A DNA stretch of 64,000 bases from Halisarca cf. caerulea (GCA_963170055.1 CAUJGJ010000040.1:1608801-1672800), one strand, 5' to 3'; shown: positions 10,658 to 22,140, numbered from the stretch's first letter. Made by a program: numbers and translations. Notes: generated by a model not told the origin, from the sequence alone.

Positions 10658-11504
10658 CAGGTATGTTATGGCAGAACACTTCGAATTAAACACTTTGTTT
10701 TAGCTTCCTGAAGGTTTCAAACCCCAAGAAACCCTACAGATAGCAAACTGAACGTTCATATTTTACTCGTGTGTCATTTAAAGCACCGAAAACATGTTGT
10801 ACCTGTTGCATGGTCGCTATTTCAAAACCATATCAAAATTAGCAAATACGCAAAAAGGCGGAAAGGAAGACCTCTGAGTTTTGATACACAAGTCGATTCA
10901 CAAGATAGAACATACCCCAAACTTACATATTTGTATATGGGAAAGCGCTTCTCCATTCCTCAGCTGTTATGTAAAAAGATTTCTTCCCCCACAGAATGGT
11001 TGTAATAACAAAAGGCGGTGCATAAACTGAACGGTATAATCGACAATCTTCCCATATCCAAAATTGTAAGTTCGGCCCTTTAGGAATAACCTGACAAAGT
11101 TTCAAGCATACAGGTAGAGGTCTAGTTCTCTGCCTTTTTTGCCATAACTTTCCTATGCACAAGAGTGCTTCTTTCGCCATTGGTCACGTGGACACCACGT
11201 GTTCTCAATGTTGCTTCAGCTAATTTATACACTTCAATTACGATCATAACTTTGGAGGTAAGTTGGAAACTTCGAAGCTCGAATATTCGCAGATCTGCAA
11301 TTTCTCACTCTATTACCATCCATTTGCTAAAATGAAAGGCCATAATCCTTACTTTTGCTGGTGAAACCGTTGAAATCTTGAAAACTGTCAAGGTGGTCAC
11401 GTGGCTACAACATGATAATTAGTATTGGGCATTACCATTTAATCGCATACCTGTGAAAACCACCAAACGCCCTTTGCAACCACGAATCTGCCATAACTTA
11501 CCTG
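10658..11504. mobile_element. G-family MITE, copy 1
   Basis: An 847-base element with inverted ends: the left reads CAGGTATGTTATGGCAGA and the right, on the other strand, CAGGTAAGTTATGGCAGA. It aligns along its length with 56277-57155. No transposase gene is present. Each inward-facing end is a good splice-donor match (CAG|GTAAGT). Confidence 0.75.
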
Positions 11505-12308
11505 TGTGGCATTTTTTCATTGTCATCTTCATTGAGGTGTAGGTTAATCAATACAGTAAAGGTCAAAGGTTACTTGCCTATTTTGCAAAATCTTGTGTGA
11601 CCCACTCGTGATAGTGCATGATATCGAGCAAATACTACATGATTGAGCAAGACTGCCCTTCAAGAACACACATGCACGTGAATAACAGACTCTTGAGACT
11701 ATTCTCACCAGAAATCATGAGTTTATCAGTGGACCTACTAGAAATAGGAAGATTTCCAAACTTTCAGAGGCCTAATAATAATGAACTTATATAATATTAT
11801 GGTAACTTTGCTTAATTTTTGTAAATACATTGTACATACTTCTTATAAACCACTTCTATGGGGGTGCCATTGAACGGCCATGTGTATGAAACGGTGGTAA
11901 GTACTATCGCAGAATGCCAAGCAACTGGTATGGTTAACAATAGCCAACAATGGACACCAAATGTGAACACCAAAGACAGACATGCCTGCATGGACAGGGT
12001 TCTTTTGATGAAGCCTTATATGGCTCATGATCAGGATGATAATATGACTGTACAAAAGTCACTAAATCTGTCACAAGGATGACTGGCCAATTCGGAGTAA
12101 AGTGTTTCTTTTAGAGAGAATGCTTGTAAGAGCCAGGTACCTAAGTTGACAATTTGCAACTTTTATTCTTCCAACTATGGTTAAATTGCTCGTGCTCAAG
12201 ATTTTACGTGATCATGCACTAATAATGCATGCAATCTTGTGATTTTGTTCATGGTAGTATTGCGTAATGATTGCACAATCCCACAAACGATCACGTAAAG
12301 ACTGTAAG
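11505..12308. other. Unassigned intergenic sequence
   Basis: Short open frames occur (for example 11858-12082) but none has a recognisable domain or splice context. I see no supported gene, only sequence between the G1 element and a small transposase relic. Confidence 0.45.
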
Positions 12309-12309
12309 T

Positions 12310-12384
12310 TAATTTTTGAGTTGTCTGCATATCAAGAAACCTATTCTTCGACATCCCACTGGTTATCCCTGGTACACCCAAAAG
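12310..12384 (-). pseudogene. piggyBac transposase relic
   Basis: About 24 codons reading LLGVPGITSGMSKNRF are strikingly like the intact piggyBac at 34134 (LLGVPGITAGMPIDRF). The homology fades on both sides. This is a short surviving piece of an old element, with no termini left. Confidence 0.65.
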
Positions 12385-12638
12385 AGCAGAATGCCAACAA
12401 ATGGCAGCATTTAATTAATGGTCTAATGATGATACAATATGCATGTTAAGAGGATGTATCCTTCTACAATACAGAATCCATCTGAGTTATCCATTATCTT
12501 GCTGAAAAACTGAAGAAAAAACACTTATCATACGATCTGTACAATCCATTAAGCCATTTCTGCATTTTTGGCATATTATAATATTTATGATGCATGTAAT
12601 AGTATATTAGTAAAAACTTTTGCATAAGCTAACATTTC

Positions 12639-13355
12639 CGCACATGGGACATGTCCAGATTTGTTATGATAGCGCTTCCCGGTTTGAATAGTGATAAAAT
12701 GTTATTTTTCAGCGCCTTTAAGTTATTAGTCACACATTTATCTCATGATTTAGGCTGATAGTCGGGCGTACATCCGCATTAAGTGACATTATCTGTCGTC
12801 ACGTTCACTCTATCACATGCTTGCTTGTGAGTTAACTTGATGTCCTTTGGAATTTTAGTTTTGACTGATCGCAACGTGAGGAAATAAGCTGGACATAATT
12901 TATTCGTGCCAACTTTTTGAGTCATTTGCAGGTTACAACTTTTCCATGTGAGGGTAAGAGAACGTATATTCCTGTCCCAAGTTACAACAACTTGAATTTT
13001 GCCTTTTGAGGGTCATTTCTGAAGATCTTGGCTTTGGAGCGGAATTGCAAATGCCCCCACATGGAAAATTTAGTAAATTTTTAGCTATAGCGAAATATGG
13101 AAAGAATAGTCTTATAAGTATTCCACCATGTTGCGCCCACAGCGTTTTGCTTATTAGTAGGGGCTAAGAAAACCATACTAGCTTCTTCTCAATAAAGTAG
13201 ATCCTTCAAATGGTAATTCTCAAAATGTTTATGCATCTACCTACATGTTAAGCCTACGTTTGACGCTCTGACGATTCTACAAGTTGAGCACAGAAGCTAT
13301 AAAAATGACCAAAATTTGCACACCTTTGAATTAGCGAGGACATGTCCCACATGCG
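12639..13355. mobile_element. K-family MITE, copy 2
   Basis: A 717-base non-autonomous element, inverted relative to copies 5 and 6. The left end is CGCACATGGGACATGTCC (two changes from consensus) and the right end GGACATGTCCCACATGCG. Internal landmarks shared with the other copies include the CATGCTTGCTTGTGAG block and a terminal AATTAGCGAGGACATG. It has no coding capacity. Confidence 0.8.
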
Positions 13356-13983
13356 CCTCTCATATCACATTATACATAATATGCTACATATGTCTATGAA
13401 AATGTACAAATACATGCAGTACAAGAGGTTTCTTTGAATGATCCATTATGTTTGAAGATCGGTGGATATTGCACAATCGATATCGTGCATGACTTCAGGG
13501 AGACCCAGAACCTGCTATTGTTATATAATTTAATGTTGTATGTTGGGGATAAGTTCAAAGGCTCAAGTGTGCATTTACAATTGATACTGCACAATTTTTT
13601 GGTGATATTAGGTGTGCAGTATCAAATAAGTACCCAACGTTGAGATAACAATTAACTTTTCTCAATTAATTTAATTTATTTGCAATACCAAAGTATAGCA
13701 CAGCTAACCAAAAACAACTCCCACAATTCCACTCAGAAAACCTCAGACTGTCTAATTGGAAAACAAGTTCAGGCCCTTGGGACTTGAGCAATAAATATAC
13801 CAATGCACATGCATAGGTGGTCATACAAAAACTATTACATATTGGCCATTTCAATTTTCAGGATGAAACAGGCATGTCCAGTACAACAAAAGTAAACACT
13901 AGATACACACATAGATAATCCATAAACTATTATTATTATAGGACTAGTATTATTTTAATAGTATAATAATAATAATAAGTAAT

Positions 13984-14098
13984 AGTTATTGTATGACCAA
14001 CTGAGCATTGGCGTATTTATTGCTCGAGTCCCGAGGGCGCAAAGCGCCCGAGGGCGAGTGCAATAAAGAGCCAATGCACAGTTGGTCATACAATAACT
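13984..14098. repeat. Foldback hairpin element
   Basis: A long, nearly continuous inverted repeat: AGTTATTGTATGACCAACTG at the left pairs with CAGTTGGTCATACAATAACT at the right. The centre is the GC-rich palindrome GAGGGCGCAAAGCGCCC. A decayed single arm (AATAAATATACCAATGCACA, then GGTCATAC) lies at about 13790-13830. It is a foldback MITE; the superfamily is not identifiable. Confidence 0.75.
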
Positions 14099-14355
14099 AA
14101 CTTGTTGTAGGCGCTTAGTTGGGGTTTCGAATTACAGTGTTAGAGGTGCCTGCCCCATACTTGTCCATTGCCAAACAGCATGGTGTAATTGATGAAAGTT
14201 AATTGTTATCATAACACTAGGCGCTTATAGGTGACAATTACAAATGAAGCACACTTGTGGTTGGAAAGGTCAAAAAAGTGTGCAATTACCAAAAACAATG
14301 CACACTTTTTCCTTTGATGTTAACCACAGCCATACAACAAACAATGTTATAATGT

Positions 14356-14408
14356 CATACTCTAACACATACTCTAACACATACTCTAACACATACTCTA
14401 ACACATAC
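14356..14408 (+). repeat. 12-base tandem repeat
   Basis: Four and a half copies of a 12-base unit, ATACTCTAACAC, with almost no variation. Simple minisatellite; no flanking genes depend on it. Confidence 0.85.
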
Positions 14409-14459
14409 ACATGCACCATATATAAATAATAATTCAAACAAAATAAAGGGGGACAGGCG

Positions 14460-15239
14460 TCAATCAACATCAAAATCAATGTCCTGGGAATCAGATGGAA
14501 GCGTTCCCATCACACTGGCAGCATTCCCAACCTGGATGGCAACTGAGAGTCGCTGAAGTAAGTAGGTGTATGACTTTGGCTCTCCTGTAGCCATCCTCAG
14601 CCTCCTCCCCAAGTCCCTCAGAAAGGCCTCAGATGATGGCCCCATGCTACCACAGGTCTCGAAAGCAATGGGCTGAAAGTTGTAAACCCTATCGAGATGG
14701 GAGTATTTGCTGATCTTCACTCCTTCAGCCTTGGCAGCTGCGCCCCCAGGCACATCTTTAGATTGTTGGAGGTTGGATGGACAGAATGTGTCAACGCATG
14801 TAGCGTCCCATACAAGGTATTTTCCTGCAGACCAAGGAACCAGAGATACCCCATCTGGACGTTTGCCATCCGAGCGATGAAGTCCAGATGGTTCCAGTCT
14901 GGAAGGGATGTTGGCAGATGCAAGAGAGTGCAAGACAATGTTATTGATAGCTTGGTGACGAGACCTCCTCCCCTGACTGGACTTGCAACTAAGGCCGTGT
15001 CTACCAAACTGGTCCACCCCCTTACCACAATGGGCACAGGTGTGAGGCTGACACAGAGGTGCTCCAACTCTCAGGCCCACAGCAATTCTGACAGCATCAT
15101 TACTCATTCGGAGCCCAAGCGAAGAAATCAGAGGTGCATGCAGCCATGCACCAGACTCATTGGAGCTAGCAGCTAAAAGTCTTGCTGTGGACTCCTGATC
15201 ACCTGTTTTTTCAGGATTAATTTTGTTAAAGTTATGCAA
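14460..15239 (-). pseudogene. Restriction-like endonuclease tail of a non-LTR retrotransposon
   Basis: A 259-residue open frame that resembles the C-terminal part of R2/NeSL/CRE-type LINE proteins. A zinc knuckle, Cys68-x2-Cys71-x9-His81-x3-Cys85, is followed by an Arg-His (94-95) and a PD-(D/E)XK-like core: Asp129 in RPDG, Asp145 in VWDAT, and Lys178 in KYSHL. After that comes a conserved block (FQPIAFET, then FLRDLGRRL and LLQRLSVAIQ). No reverse transcriptase domain is encoded upstream on this strand, so it is a 5'-truncated copy, as is usual for LINEs. Related tails occur at 43560, 45790 and 46120. The frame itself is unbroken, so a domesticated nuclease cannot be excluded but is not supported by context. 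Confidence 0.7.
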
Positions 15240-15366
15240 ATTATAAAATGGTTTGCAACGAGTTTTGTAATATCGAGTTCTTTTTGCAGGTGAAATTGGC
15301 TTTCGTAGGTCGAGTTGGAAGGAATATGTACTATTAGTATAAAGTATTGGAAGAGAATTATTCTTT

Positions 15367-16062
15367 GCGAAAGAAACATGTCCAGATTTCGTATGATAGT
15401 ACTCCTAGATCTGCATAGTAAGAAAAATTAATATTACTTTTAGGTATCTATAAATTAGCAGTCACATAGTTATCTCATGATTCGTGCTGATGTTCAGGCT
15501 TACGCAAAAGCCTAATCTGTGTTTAGTGACGTTTACTATTGTCAATGCTGGTTTGTCACATGCTTGCATGTGACCCAATTTGATGCTCTTCAGAATTTCA
15601 GTTTTCTTCAGGGTCAGAATCGCCAAGGAATGGTTTCTGTACTTCGTATTGGGAGTTCACTATACAACTCAACTTTTCCATGCATGGGAAATTGTACTTC
15701 ACTTCGTGTCCGAAGTTATGGGCATTGGAAATTTTCTGGTAAGTCCTGTTTTGCCATTACTTGGGTTTCGTAAGGAACTGCTAGATCCCATGCATGGAGA
15801 TTTTAGTAAATCTTTTTGTATAGTGTTATGCCAGCTTACTCGTCCTTGGGGTGTTCCTGTGCTTTGAACCCAACCGATTTTAATCTCAAGTAGGGTCAAG
15901 AAACCAGTCGTATTTCACCAATGAAGGACAGAAATCCTTTGAAACAGATATTAAAAAAAAGTATTTAGTAACCCTTCTCAGAGCCACACATACTGAGAAC
16001 AACCTTCCAACAATCGACGGAAATTTCACACCTATCAATTAGCGTGGGCATGTCCCACATGC
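15367..16062. mobile_element. K-family MITE, copy 3 (degenerate)
   Basis: About 696 bases in the same orientation as copy 2. The left terminus is eroded (only ACATGTCC and its neighbours survive) while the right end keeps GGGCATGTCCCACATGC. The internal TCACATGCTTGCATGTGA block and the AATTAGCGTGGGCATG end match the family. Confidence 0.7.
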
Positions 16063-16249
16063 ACAGTCCCTTTGCAAAGTCAATGTTGGTAAGGGAATTT
16101 TGCTGAAAAAGATGTTAATGTGGGCAGTGATTGTTCTCTACAAGTGAAGGGGAAGTTTAAACCTTGCATCCATGGTACATAAAATGCTTGCAATTATGGT
16201 AACACTGGGTCGTTATATGGATAAGCAAGAAAAATCAATGTGCACATAG

Positions 16250-16560
16250 GTCTTGGATTTCTAGGATGAGATGCGATCATTGAAATATGTTGCCAAATAT
16301 TGTGGCAGATGCAACTCTAGGAATACTATTAGATGATCTGACATTTCCTTTAATGTGACTAACAATAGCATAATATAATCTTTGAAAAGAACCAATTACT
16401 GGTTTTCATGGTCCTCAAGGATGTCTTTTACTCACATCCTGATGCTACCAATGGCGGGTACTGCTTTCACCAGTGTCCGCACCTTCAAATTGAAAGAGGA
16501 AATGGGTATACTATTAGTGGTCTATGTGCTGGAAATGTGGGAAGTTGCCTGAAGTGACTA
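16250..16560 (+). repeat. Relic of a receptor-gene 5' region
   Basis: This segment aligns with 25290-25560 and 26290-26530, which precede receptor gene copy 2. Shared landmarks are the GCCAAATATTGTGGC block, AAGGATGTCTTTTACTC and GAGGAAATGGGTAT. No receptor coding sequence follows, so only the upstream part was duplicated or survives. Confidence 0.55.
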
Positions 16561-16604
16561 AAATGGTGTACCTTTTACACGTGTATTCGGCTACAATTAT
16601 ATCA

Positions 16605-17941
16605 TTAACCCTCCTAGGTCTGTAATTAAGCGCCCACCTGACCTCGTACGCCGAGAGGTTTAGCAAGAAGTTCGCGCGTAGAAGGGAGGTGTTCGAAATT
16701 CGACGATAACTTTTTACTCGGCGTCTTTCAAGTATTTCGAGTTTCGCTTAGTTTGTTTCGAAAGGCTTCATTTAGCCTTTTGTCCATAGACTTTGTGATC
16801 TTGTCACTTGAGCAAGAAATGGAGCAAGTTTAACGACACCAAGGAAGATGAAACTGAACGCGAATGGAAAGGTAAGTGTCTATCTACTGCTAATTTGTTG
16901 AAGACGGAAGATCTGCGACTACATTTCCATGTTGTTGTTTATTTGCGCAGAGCTAATTGCGAGATGTGCCCGAAAAGTGCTCATAACAAGTAGCTTTCTC
17001 TGTACGTGTCCCAACCGAAGGTTGTTTCCATCGTGTACCTTCCTTGGCCGTCCTTAGACAGTCTCCTCTGCTGTTTCAACCAACACACGCTCTCTTTCTG
17101 CCTTCGAACTGGACTCGCGGATGGTCTACTGCTGTCATGGGCTGAGAAGAACATTTCTTGTGCGAATGCCCACTTGCTGTTGTAATCGTCCGGACAAGTC
17201 ACCAAACTGGACAAGCTCCTTCCTAGAGTCCATTATGTAACCCAGGATATCGCTTCTCTTCCACTTGGTTTGTGATCATGTGGGCTGCTTTCAAACAGAG
17301 GGACTGTGATCTGCTGGAGTTGTTAAGGTGCTTTGTTCTTGCATAGCATGAGCTACTTGCTACTGATCTACGTGCTGTTGCTGTCATGCCATCTCTTCTG
17401 CAGTTATGCTTGCAAGTACTGCATGGTAAACATGGTCCTGACAAGTCAAAGTAGGCTTCTTGAAGCACACTTCCTCCCAAATCTCTGTGTCATTGATCTT
17501 CTCTTCCAGTTCCTCCACAGAATCACTGTCAGCCAGAGAGGTCTCAAAGTGCCAGAGAGGGATGCCAAACATTTCTTCAAACCAAGCCTGATGCAGAGAA
17601 GATGTGTTAAAGTCCACTTACAGAGCTTGCCATGACTTTATTTTGATTTCAGTATATTGGAATTGTATAATTATCATGTTCACGTACATTTGCTCCTTGC
17701 CTTTTCGTAAGCGCTCGAATCTCTAAAATTATAATTAGAACCCCTATGTCATCTTACCATCTTTGGAAAGCCCTATTTTTAGGTTTTCTAATGATGTCAG
17801 ACTTGAAATTATAGCGTGTTCCTATCGACCAGTACGAGCGTTTGAATTTCCCTCTCTTTTCACGGGTGCTTTTGGGCGTCTCGGTGTCTTACGTAATAAC
17901 ATTCGCGGGCGCTTTTGGGCGTCTCGGCGTTAATGGGTTAA
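16605..17941. mobile_element. F-family TTAA element, copy 1
   Basis: A 1337-base element bounded by TTAA at both ends. Its termini carry TTAAGCGCCC motifs on the left and AAAAGCGCCC, read inward, on the right, matching 28294-28931. The last 250 bases are clearly homologous to the other copy (TTAGGTTTTCTAATGATGT block). Inside are short open stretches, the longest on - at 17617-17384 (acidic, 77 codons), but none is recognisable as a piggyBac transposase. It is probably a non-autonomous or gutted element. Confidence 0.7.
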
Positions 17942-18059
17942 CTTTGATGTTGCCAGTGTATTAACAATTATCATTGAAATTAATCAAATGAACAACCAAT
18001 TACATCTGAACTTCAACAATGGTCTTCCTACAGCAGTAGAAAGTAGGATGACATTACAT

Positions 18060-18560
18060 TGATGATTGTGGTGATTCCTTCTATTCACCACGACAACAAT
18101 ATAATGCATATTCAGGAAATATTTTCAGATATTGGAATGCACTATTGAATTGAATTTAAACTCCATTCCATTGCTTGCTAAAACCCGCAATTACCTACAA
18201 TTATTATAGTGCACTTAGAAACTTATCTGCTCATTGTATGTGGTTCCTTGGGACAGGCAGATGAATTAATAATTGAATTGCACTTATACATTTTCAATAG
18301 CATGCTGTTTAAGGAAAGCTCCTTAAACAGCATGACATTTAGAAATTTCTAGCAAGGGAAATTGCTATACAAATCATGCTCCGGACCAATCCCCATTATC
18401 CAATTCAATTGCTGAAGCTGCTAGTGAAGTATAAATACAAATGTAACACAAGTTGAAACCAGCTCGTGTGCTATTCAGATGTTGACCAGTGATAAGATGA
18501 AATTTTCAGTCACACTGGTTTGTTGGGCCTGCTTGCTTGGAACTGGTGAGGAAATTTGTA
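18060..18560 (+). repeat. Duplicated segment with promoter and signal-peptide exon (copy 2)
   Basis: Aligns with 8380-8990 over its whole length. This is the better preserved copy: TATAAATA at 18430, then an ATG at 18497 that opens a hydrophobic signal-peptide-like stretch and a conserved ACTG|GTGAGG donor-like site at 18545/18546. Confidence 0.55.
18430..18437 (+). promoter_or_regulatory. TATA box, copy 2
   Basis: TATAAATA, 67 bases upstream of the ATG at 18497, in the position aligned with the box at 8843. The conservation of box plus ATG in both duplicates makes a core promoter plausible. Confidence 0.5.
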
Positions 18561-18811
18561 TCATCCCACTTGCTGAGATTCATGCTCTTTAGATAATTGA
18601 CAACATTGACAAATACAATGTTGAAATATCGAGCAGTTTTGCTACATGTGAAAGTCAAGAATTGAATTCGCATGTTATTTCGGAAGTTAATTGTGAGAAA
18701 AATGCGATCAAAGTTTACGGTAGAATATGCGATAAAGCATTAGGAACACGTATTCATATTGGACATTATTGTGTAGAACAACGAAAGACCTTTACTTTTG
18801 GTGTTTGTTGA
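18497..18811 (+). pseudogene. Small secreted cysteine-containing protein, one in-frame stop
   Basis: The ATG opens MKFSVTLVCWACLLGTG, a convincing signal peptide. The same frame continues, apart from a single TAG at 18590-18592, to a TGA at 18809, with five cysteines in the second half (ATCES, VNCEK, RICDK, HYCVE, FGVC). The conserved donor at 18546 and the TAG at 18590 could be the ends of a 47-base intron, but such an intron would leave a frameshift. So either the gene is broken by one stop or the true splicing differs. No known family was recognised. Confidence 0.35.
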
Positions 18812-19797
18812 AGATGGATAGCATGCAGGAGACTTGAGAACGGGTACGAATAAGAAGCAGTCCAAGGAAGGAAGTTTACCGCATGGTTACGCATTACACT
18901 TACCAAATTGGAAGGAGTAATGATCCCTAATTCTTTTAGCTCTCCTGCGACCTTAGCCCTTCTATCGATCTCCATACGACTTCTGTCCTCCACTCAAAGT
19001 CCAATATGTCTTCTTTGAGGAGAAATCCCCAAGTGAAACGGTTTTGACAACGTATTGCGCACACTCTAGATTCTGGAATTTGGGTCACCGTTTTTCTAGT
19101 TCAGACACATCCATACTCATAGACGATCTTATCTCTCTTTCTATCTTTATCCTTCATTATTAATTTTGCATCTATTTACTTCTATTATGCATGCATGAGC
19201 CATGTATTTATGTTGTAATAGGAATTTTTCAGTGATACATTCTGTACACATGCCAACAGTAATTTTGAAACAGTTCTTAATTGTCCATGTTACGTAGATG
19301 CATGACAGACAAATATGTACACTTTATAACTTTGCAAATGTCAATTGGAATCCACTAGTACAGGAGGGTCCCCTCCAAGTGAAAGTCTTACAACAATACC
19401 TTGTTTTGAAATGAGAAAAAGATAACATATCACAAATTCTTGGTACTTTGGAACTATATTAGGACAATAAAATACTGAAACATTCCAAACATATGGCATG
19501 ATCGCTGTTCTACTCCACGCATAGTGCCTTGCGGAGGCCATTTTTCTTACATCAATAATATTCATAATGCCATCCAAGAAGATTGCGTATCTAGCCAGAG
19601 TTGTTCTCGGAGCTGTAACTTAGCAGCAAATGCACATTTCCCTTCAAAACTTTGTACAAACCTAAATGAAAGCCTGTTTAAGCATAAAATGTCAAAAATG
19701 AATTTCGTCAAACCCAACTAAAATGCGATTTCAATCCTCGACTGCCACATATATTGTCAATGCAACCATTTGTGTAATACTGAGTAGTCCACACTTT
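18812..19797. other. Unassigned region with one candidate exon on the - strand
   Basis: At 18991 down to 18904 the minus strand reads RRAKVAGELKELGIITPSNL directly followed by a strong donor (TTG|GTAAGTG). No acceptor or partner exons with matching phase were found. The rest shows no supported gene. Confidence 0.3.
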
Positions 19798-20101
19798 CGC
19801 ATGTGGGACATGTCCATAGCCTTCGAACTTCAGTAGAGGCGCCTATTAGAAAGAAATTCACAACTTTAGCTGGCATCGCAACGCAATGTCATATGACCAG
19901 TCCGTGACTTAGGAAAAATGTTACTGTGTGCATAAAGCTTCCAAGACAGCCTTACATGACGTTGAAACTGCAAAGATGGACATTTGCTTCAGTCAAATAG
20001 CCTTTGACTACCGTGAATCTGGGTCTCACGTCTCCAAAAGTAAGATAAATTTCCTGATTACCGAAGCCATACAAGTGTAAACTGGCCATGTCCCACATGC
20101 G
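19798..20101. mobile_element. K-family short MITE, copy 4
   Basis: A 304-base element with the exact terminus CGCATGTGGGACATGTCC at the left and CATGTCCCACATGCG at the right, flanked by TT on both sides. The interior differs from the 720-base copies, so it is a separate subfamily sharing only the ends. Confidence 0.8.
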
Positions 20102-20382
20102 TTTCGACAAAATGTAGTAGGTTCGTTGTCCCTTTTTGCTTTTGTACAAAATCATTAATTTAGTGCACATCATTATAATTAAGTATCTAAACAAATATAT
20201 AAGTGCTAGCTGGGTATTCACTCCCACTTGGAGAATACAGTATCAGCTTGTACCTGGCACTCCTATAGGGTAAACATGCAATAACACATCACATAAAATT
20301 CTAGCCGGAAAGTATGCAGTGTTATACTTCAAACATCACAACTCCATGTTCTGTTATTTAGGTGCAACAAAGTTAGGGGACC

Positions 20383-21000
20383 ATGGAGAATATTTTGGAG
20401 ATAGCAGTAAAGTTACAGAACGTGAGTTCATTAACTTTCCATAAAACTAATGAATATTGTGTTAAGTTTTTTTTCAGCATTGAACAGGATTTTCAAATAA
20501 CCTTTGTCTTTTACACAGAGGGAACTTATGGTGTGGCATACCGTAAAGTCTCTGTGAATTTGCAAAACTATTTTCAGAATTCAACTCCAATGAAAATTGG
20601 TAACGCAATGCACCATTTCTTTGAATTGAAAGCGGATCCATCCCGAAGCCAAGCATTGCAGCAGGTAATAAATGCTGCTTTCGAAATGCTCTACAAACAT
20701 CTACAACTGACTGGAAGTTCCAAACTGGCACCAGAATACAGAATAGGCCAAAAATTTGCAGATCTTGTCATAACTCCGAATGTACAGAGTCCCAATAATA
20801 TTATGGTGGTTGAGTATAAATACATTTCAAGCCAGGATGATGAATACTTTGCCCAAAAAGTGTTACCCAATGCAGAGGATCAAGTAAAGGAATATGCAGC
20901 AAGATTGGTCAGGAGAGGATTCACGGTGAATGGCATGTATATTGTTGCTGCCAGGCAGTTGGAAAATGAAGTTATGGTTATTCTGTATGGAGTTGATTAG
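20383..21000 (+). CDS. PD-(D/E)XK-nuclease-like protein, single exon
   Basis: An intact 205-residue frame without introns. Residues 119-147 carry a pattern typical of PD-(D/E)XK nucleases: Asp127 in GQKFADLVI, then 16 residues later Glu144 and Lys146 in MVVEYKY. About twenty residues on, Gln167 and Tyr171 (DQVKEYA) fit the QxxxY motif seen after the core in several such families, for example the PDDEXK_9-like domains common next to AAA ATPases in bacteria. The closing strand pattern (GMYIVAARQLENEVMVILYG) also fits. The N-terminal 110 residues are unrecognised. There is no signal peptide or membrane segment, so it is probably intracellular. A partial copy of the 3' end follows at 21205. Nuclease activity, and any bacterial origin, are inferences. 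Confidence 0.6.
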   Translation: MENILEIAVKLQNVSSLTFHKTNEYCVKFFFSIEQDFQITFVFYTEGTYGVAYRKVSVNLQNYFQNSTPMKIGNAMHHFFELKADPSRSQALQQVINAAFEMLYKHLQLTGSSKLAPEYRIGQKFADLVITPNVQSPNNIMVVEYKYISSQDDEYFAQKVLPNAEDQVKEYAARLVRRGFTVNGMYIVAARQLENEVMVILYGVD

Positions 21001-21204
21001 CTGATGAAGTGGATACAGTATACATACAAGTCATATAATTAATGAGCACCAAACAAAGAAAATAGCAATGTATTTGCTAATTAGACACATACAAAATTCA
21101 TTAGGTGTAAAGGTCGTGTATGGTATCACTTTTATATATTCCTGTTTTTTCTAATGAAGTCTTGTAGTAAAAATTTGAGCGTTTTATGTGCAAGGTTCAT
21201 GAAC

Positions 21205-22140
21205 ACATGATAAAGCAAATTTGGTCAAAAGGGAACTCACAGTGAATGGCATGTATCTTGTTGCTGCCAAGCAATTGGAAGTTAACCCTTAAACATTTGC
21301 GTTTCCGGTGAAAATCTAGACCCTTAACGTTTGTAAGCCAGATATCTGGCACAAATTTCAAGCTTTAAAATAGCTGGTATTTTGCTTGTGAAACTTTCTT
21401 ATATACTTAGTATGTTGTCGCGGCATACTAGGTAGACTTCATCAGCCCTTGTTTGCACTTATTCAGTGGGTTTTCCATCTTGTCGGCGAAGTAAGACTTC
21501 CATAAGCTGAGTCTTGCAATACGTGTGCATTTACAGATATTGTTTTTAGGTTAGAAATGATGCCTAGTGTATAAAAAGCTTTGTACACGTTGCATTCTAC
21601 ACAAAGAATACCATTTCTAAACAGAAAAGCGTATAATGTCCATTTCATGGAGATTACTAAGAACAGTTTATCTGTACTAACTTCAGATACGAACGGAAAT
21701 CTACCTGATTCATTCCAGAAGATTGTGATTGCTCAAATCCTCTTCATGAATACCTTCATCCACATTTAAAGTAATCAGAAATGACGTAGAACTAAAATTA
21801 GGCGAGAAATCCAACAAAATGTTTCTGATACGCAACATGGGCAACCATTTTTGGTCCGTAAACTATTGAATTTTTCGTATATCTACTGGCGTTTCTTGTA
21901 AATTTTTGTATAATAACAACTTTTATTAGGCTGTATCTTCTTTTGTACTGATCGCACAAGGTTGATACTATACAAAGTTACATATGTATTCTGTATTAAC
22001 ACACAACTAAATATAATATGACGAAATTGCAAATTACGAGCGTTAAGGGGTCGCACCAGAAAACTGGCTTACAAACGTTTAAGGGTTAAAGATATTATGT
22101 ATAAGGTGGAGTAGCTGATAAATTCAAAACAGTATGTGTA
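21205..22140 (+). pseudogene. Partial tandem duplicate of the nuclease-like gene, split by a TTAA element
   Basis: Bases 21205-21285 match the last part of the gene at 20910-20980 (GTGAATGGCATGTATCTTG and GCAATTGGAAG). The homology resumes after the D element at 22090-22140 and includes an equivalent stop (GTGGAGTAGCTGAT). Only the 3' end was duplicated. Confidence 0.65.
21282..22089. mobile_element. D-family TTAA element
   Basis: An 808-base element bounded by TTAA (21282-21285, 22086-22089). Its inverted ends start TTAACCCTTAAACRTTTG, and a second inward inverted motif, CGTTTGTAAGCCAG, sits next to CCAGATATCTGG at the left. No transposase is encoded. It interrupts the duplicated 3' end of the nuclease-like gene, whose homology resumes on the other side of the TTAA. 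Confidence 0.8.

Noticed and set aside
14356..14408. Regular short repeats that might suggest a CRISPR array
   Set aside because: Units are 12 bases with no spacers, in an animal genome; this is a minisatellite.
20474..20731. Minus-strand frame inside the nuclease-like gene
   Set aside because: Antisense shadow of 20383-21000, which has the recognisable motif pattern.
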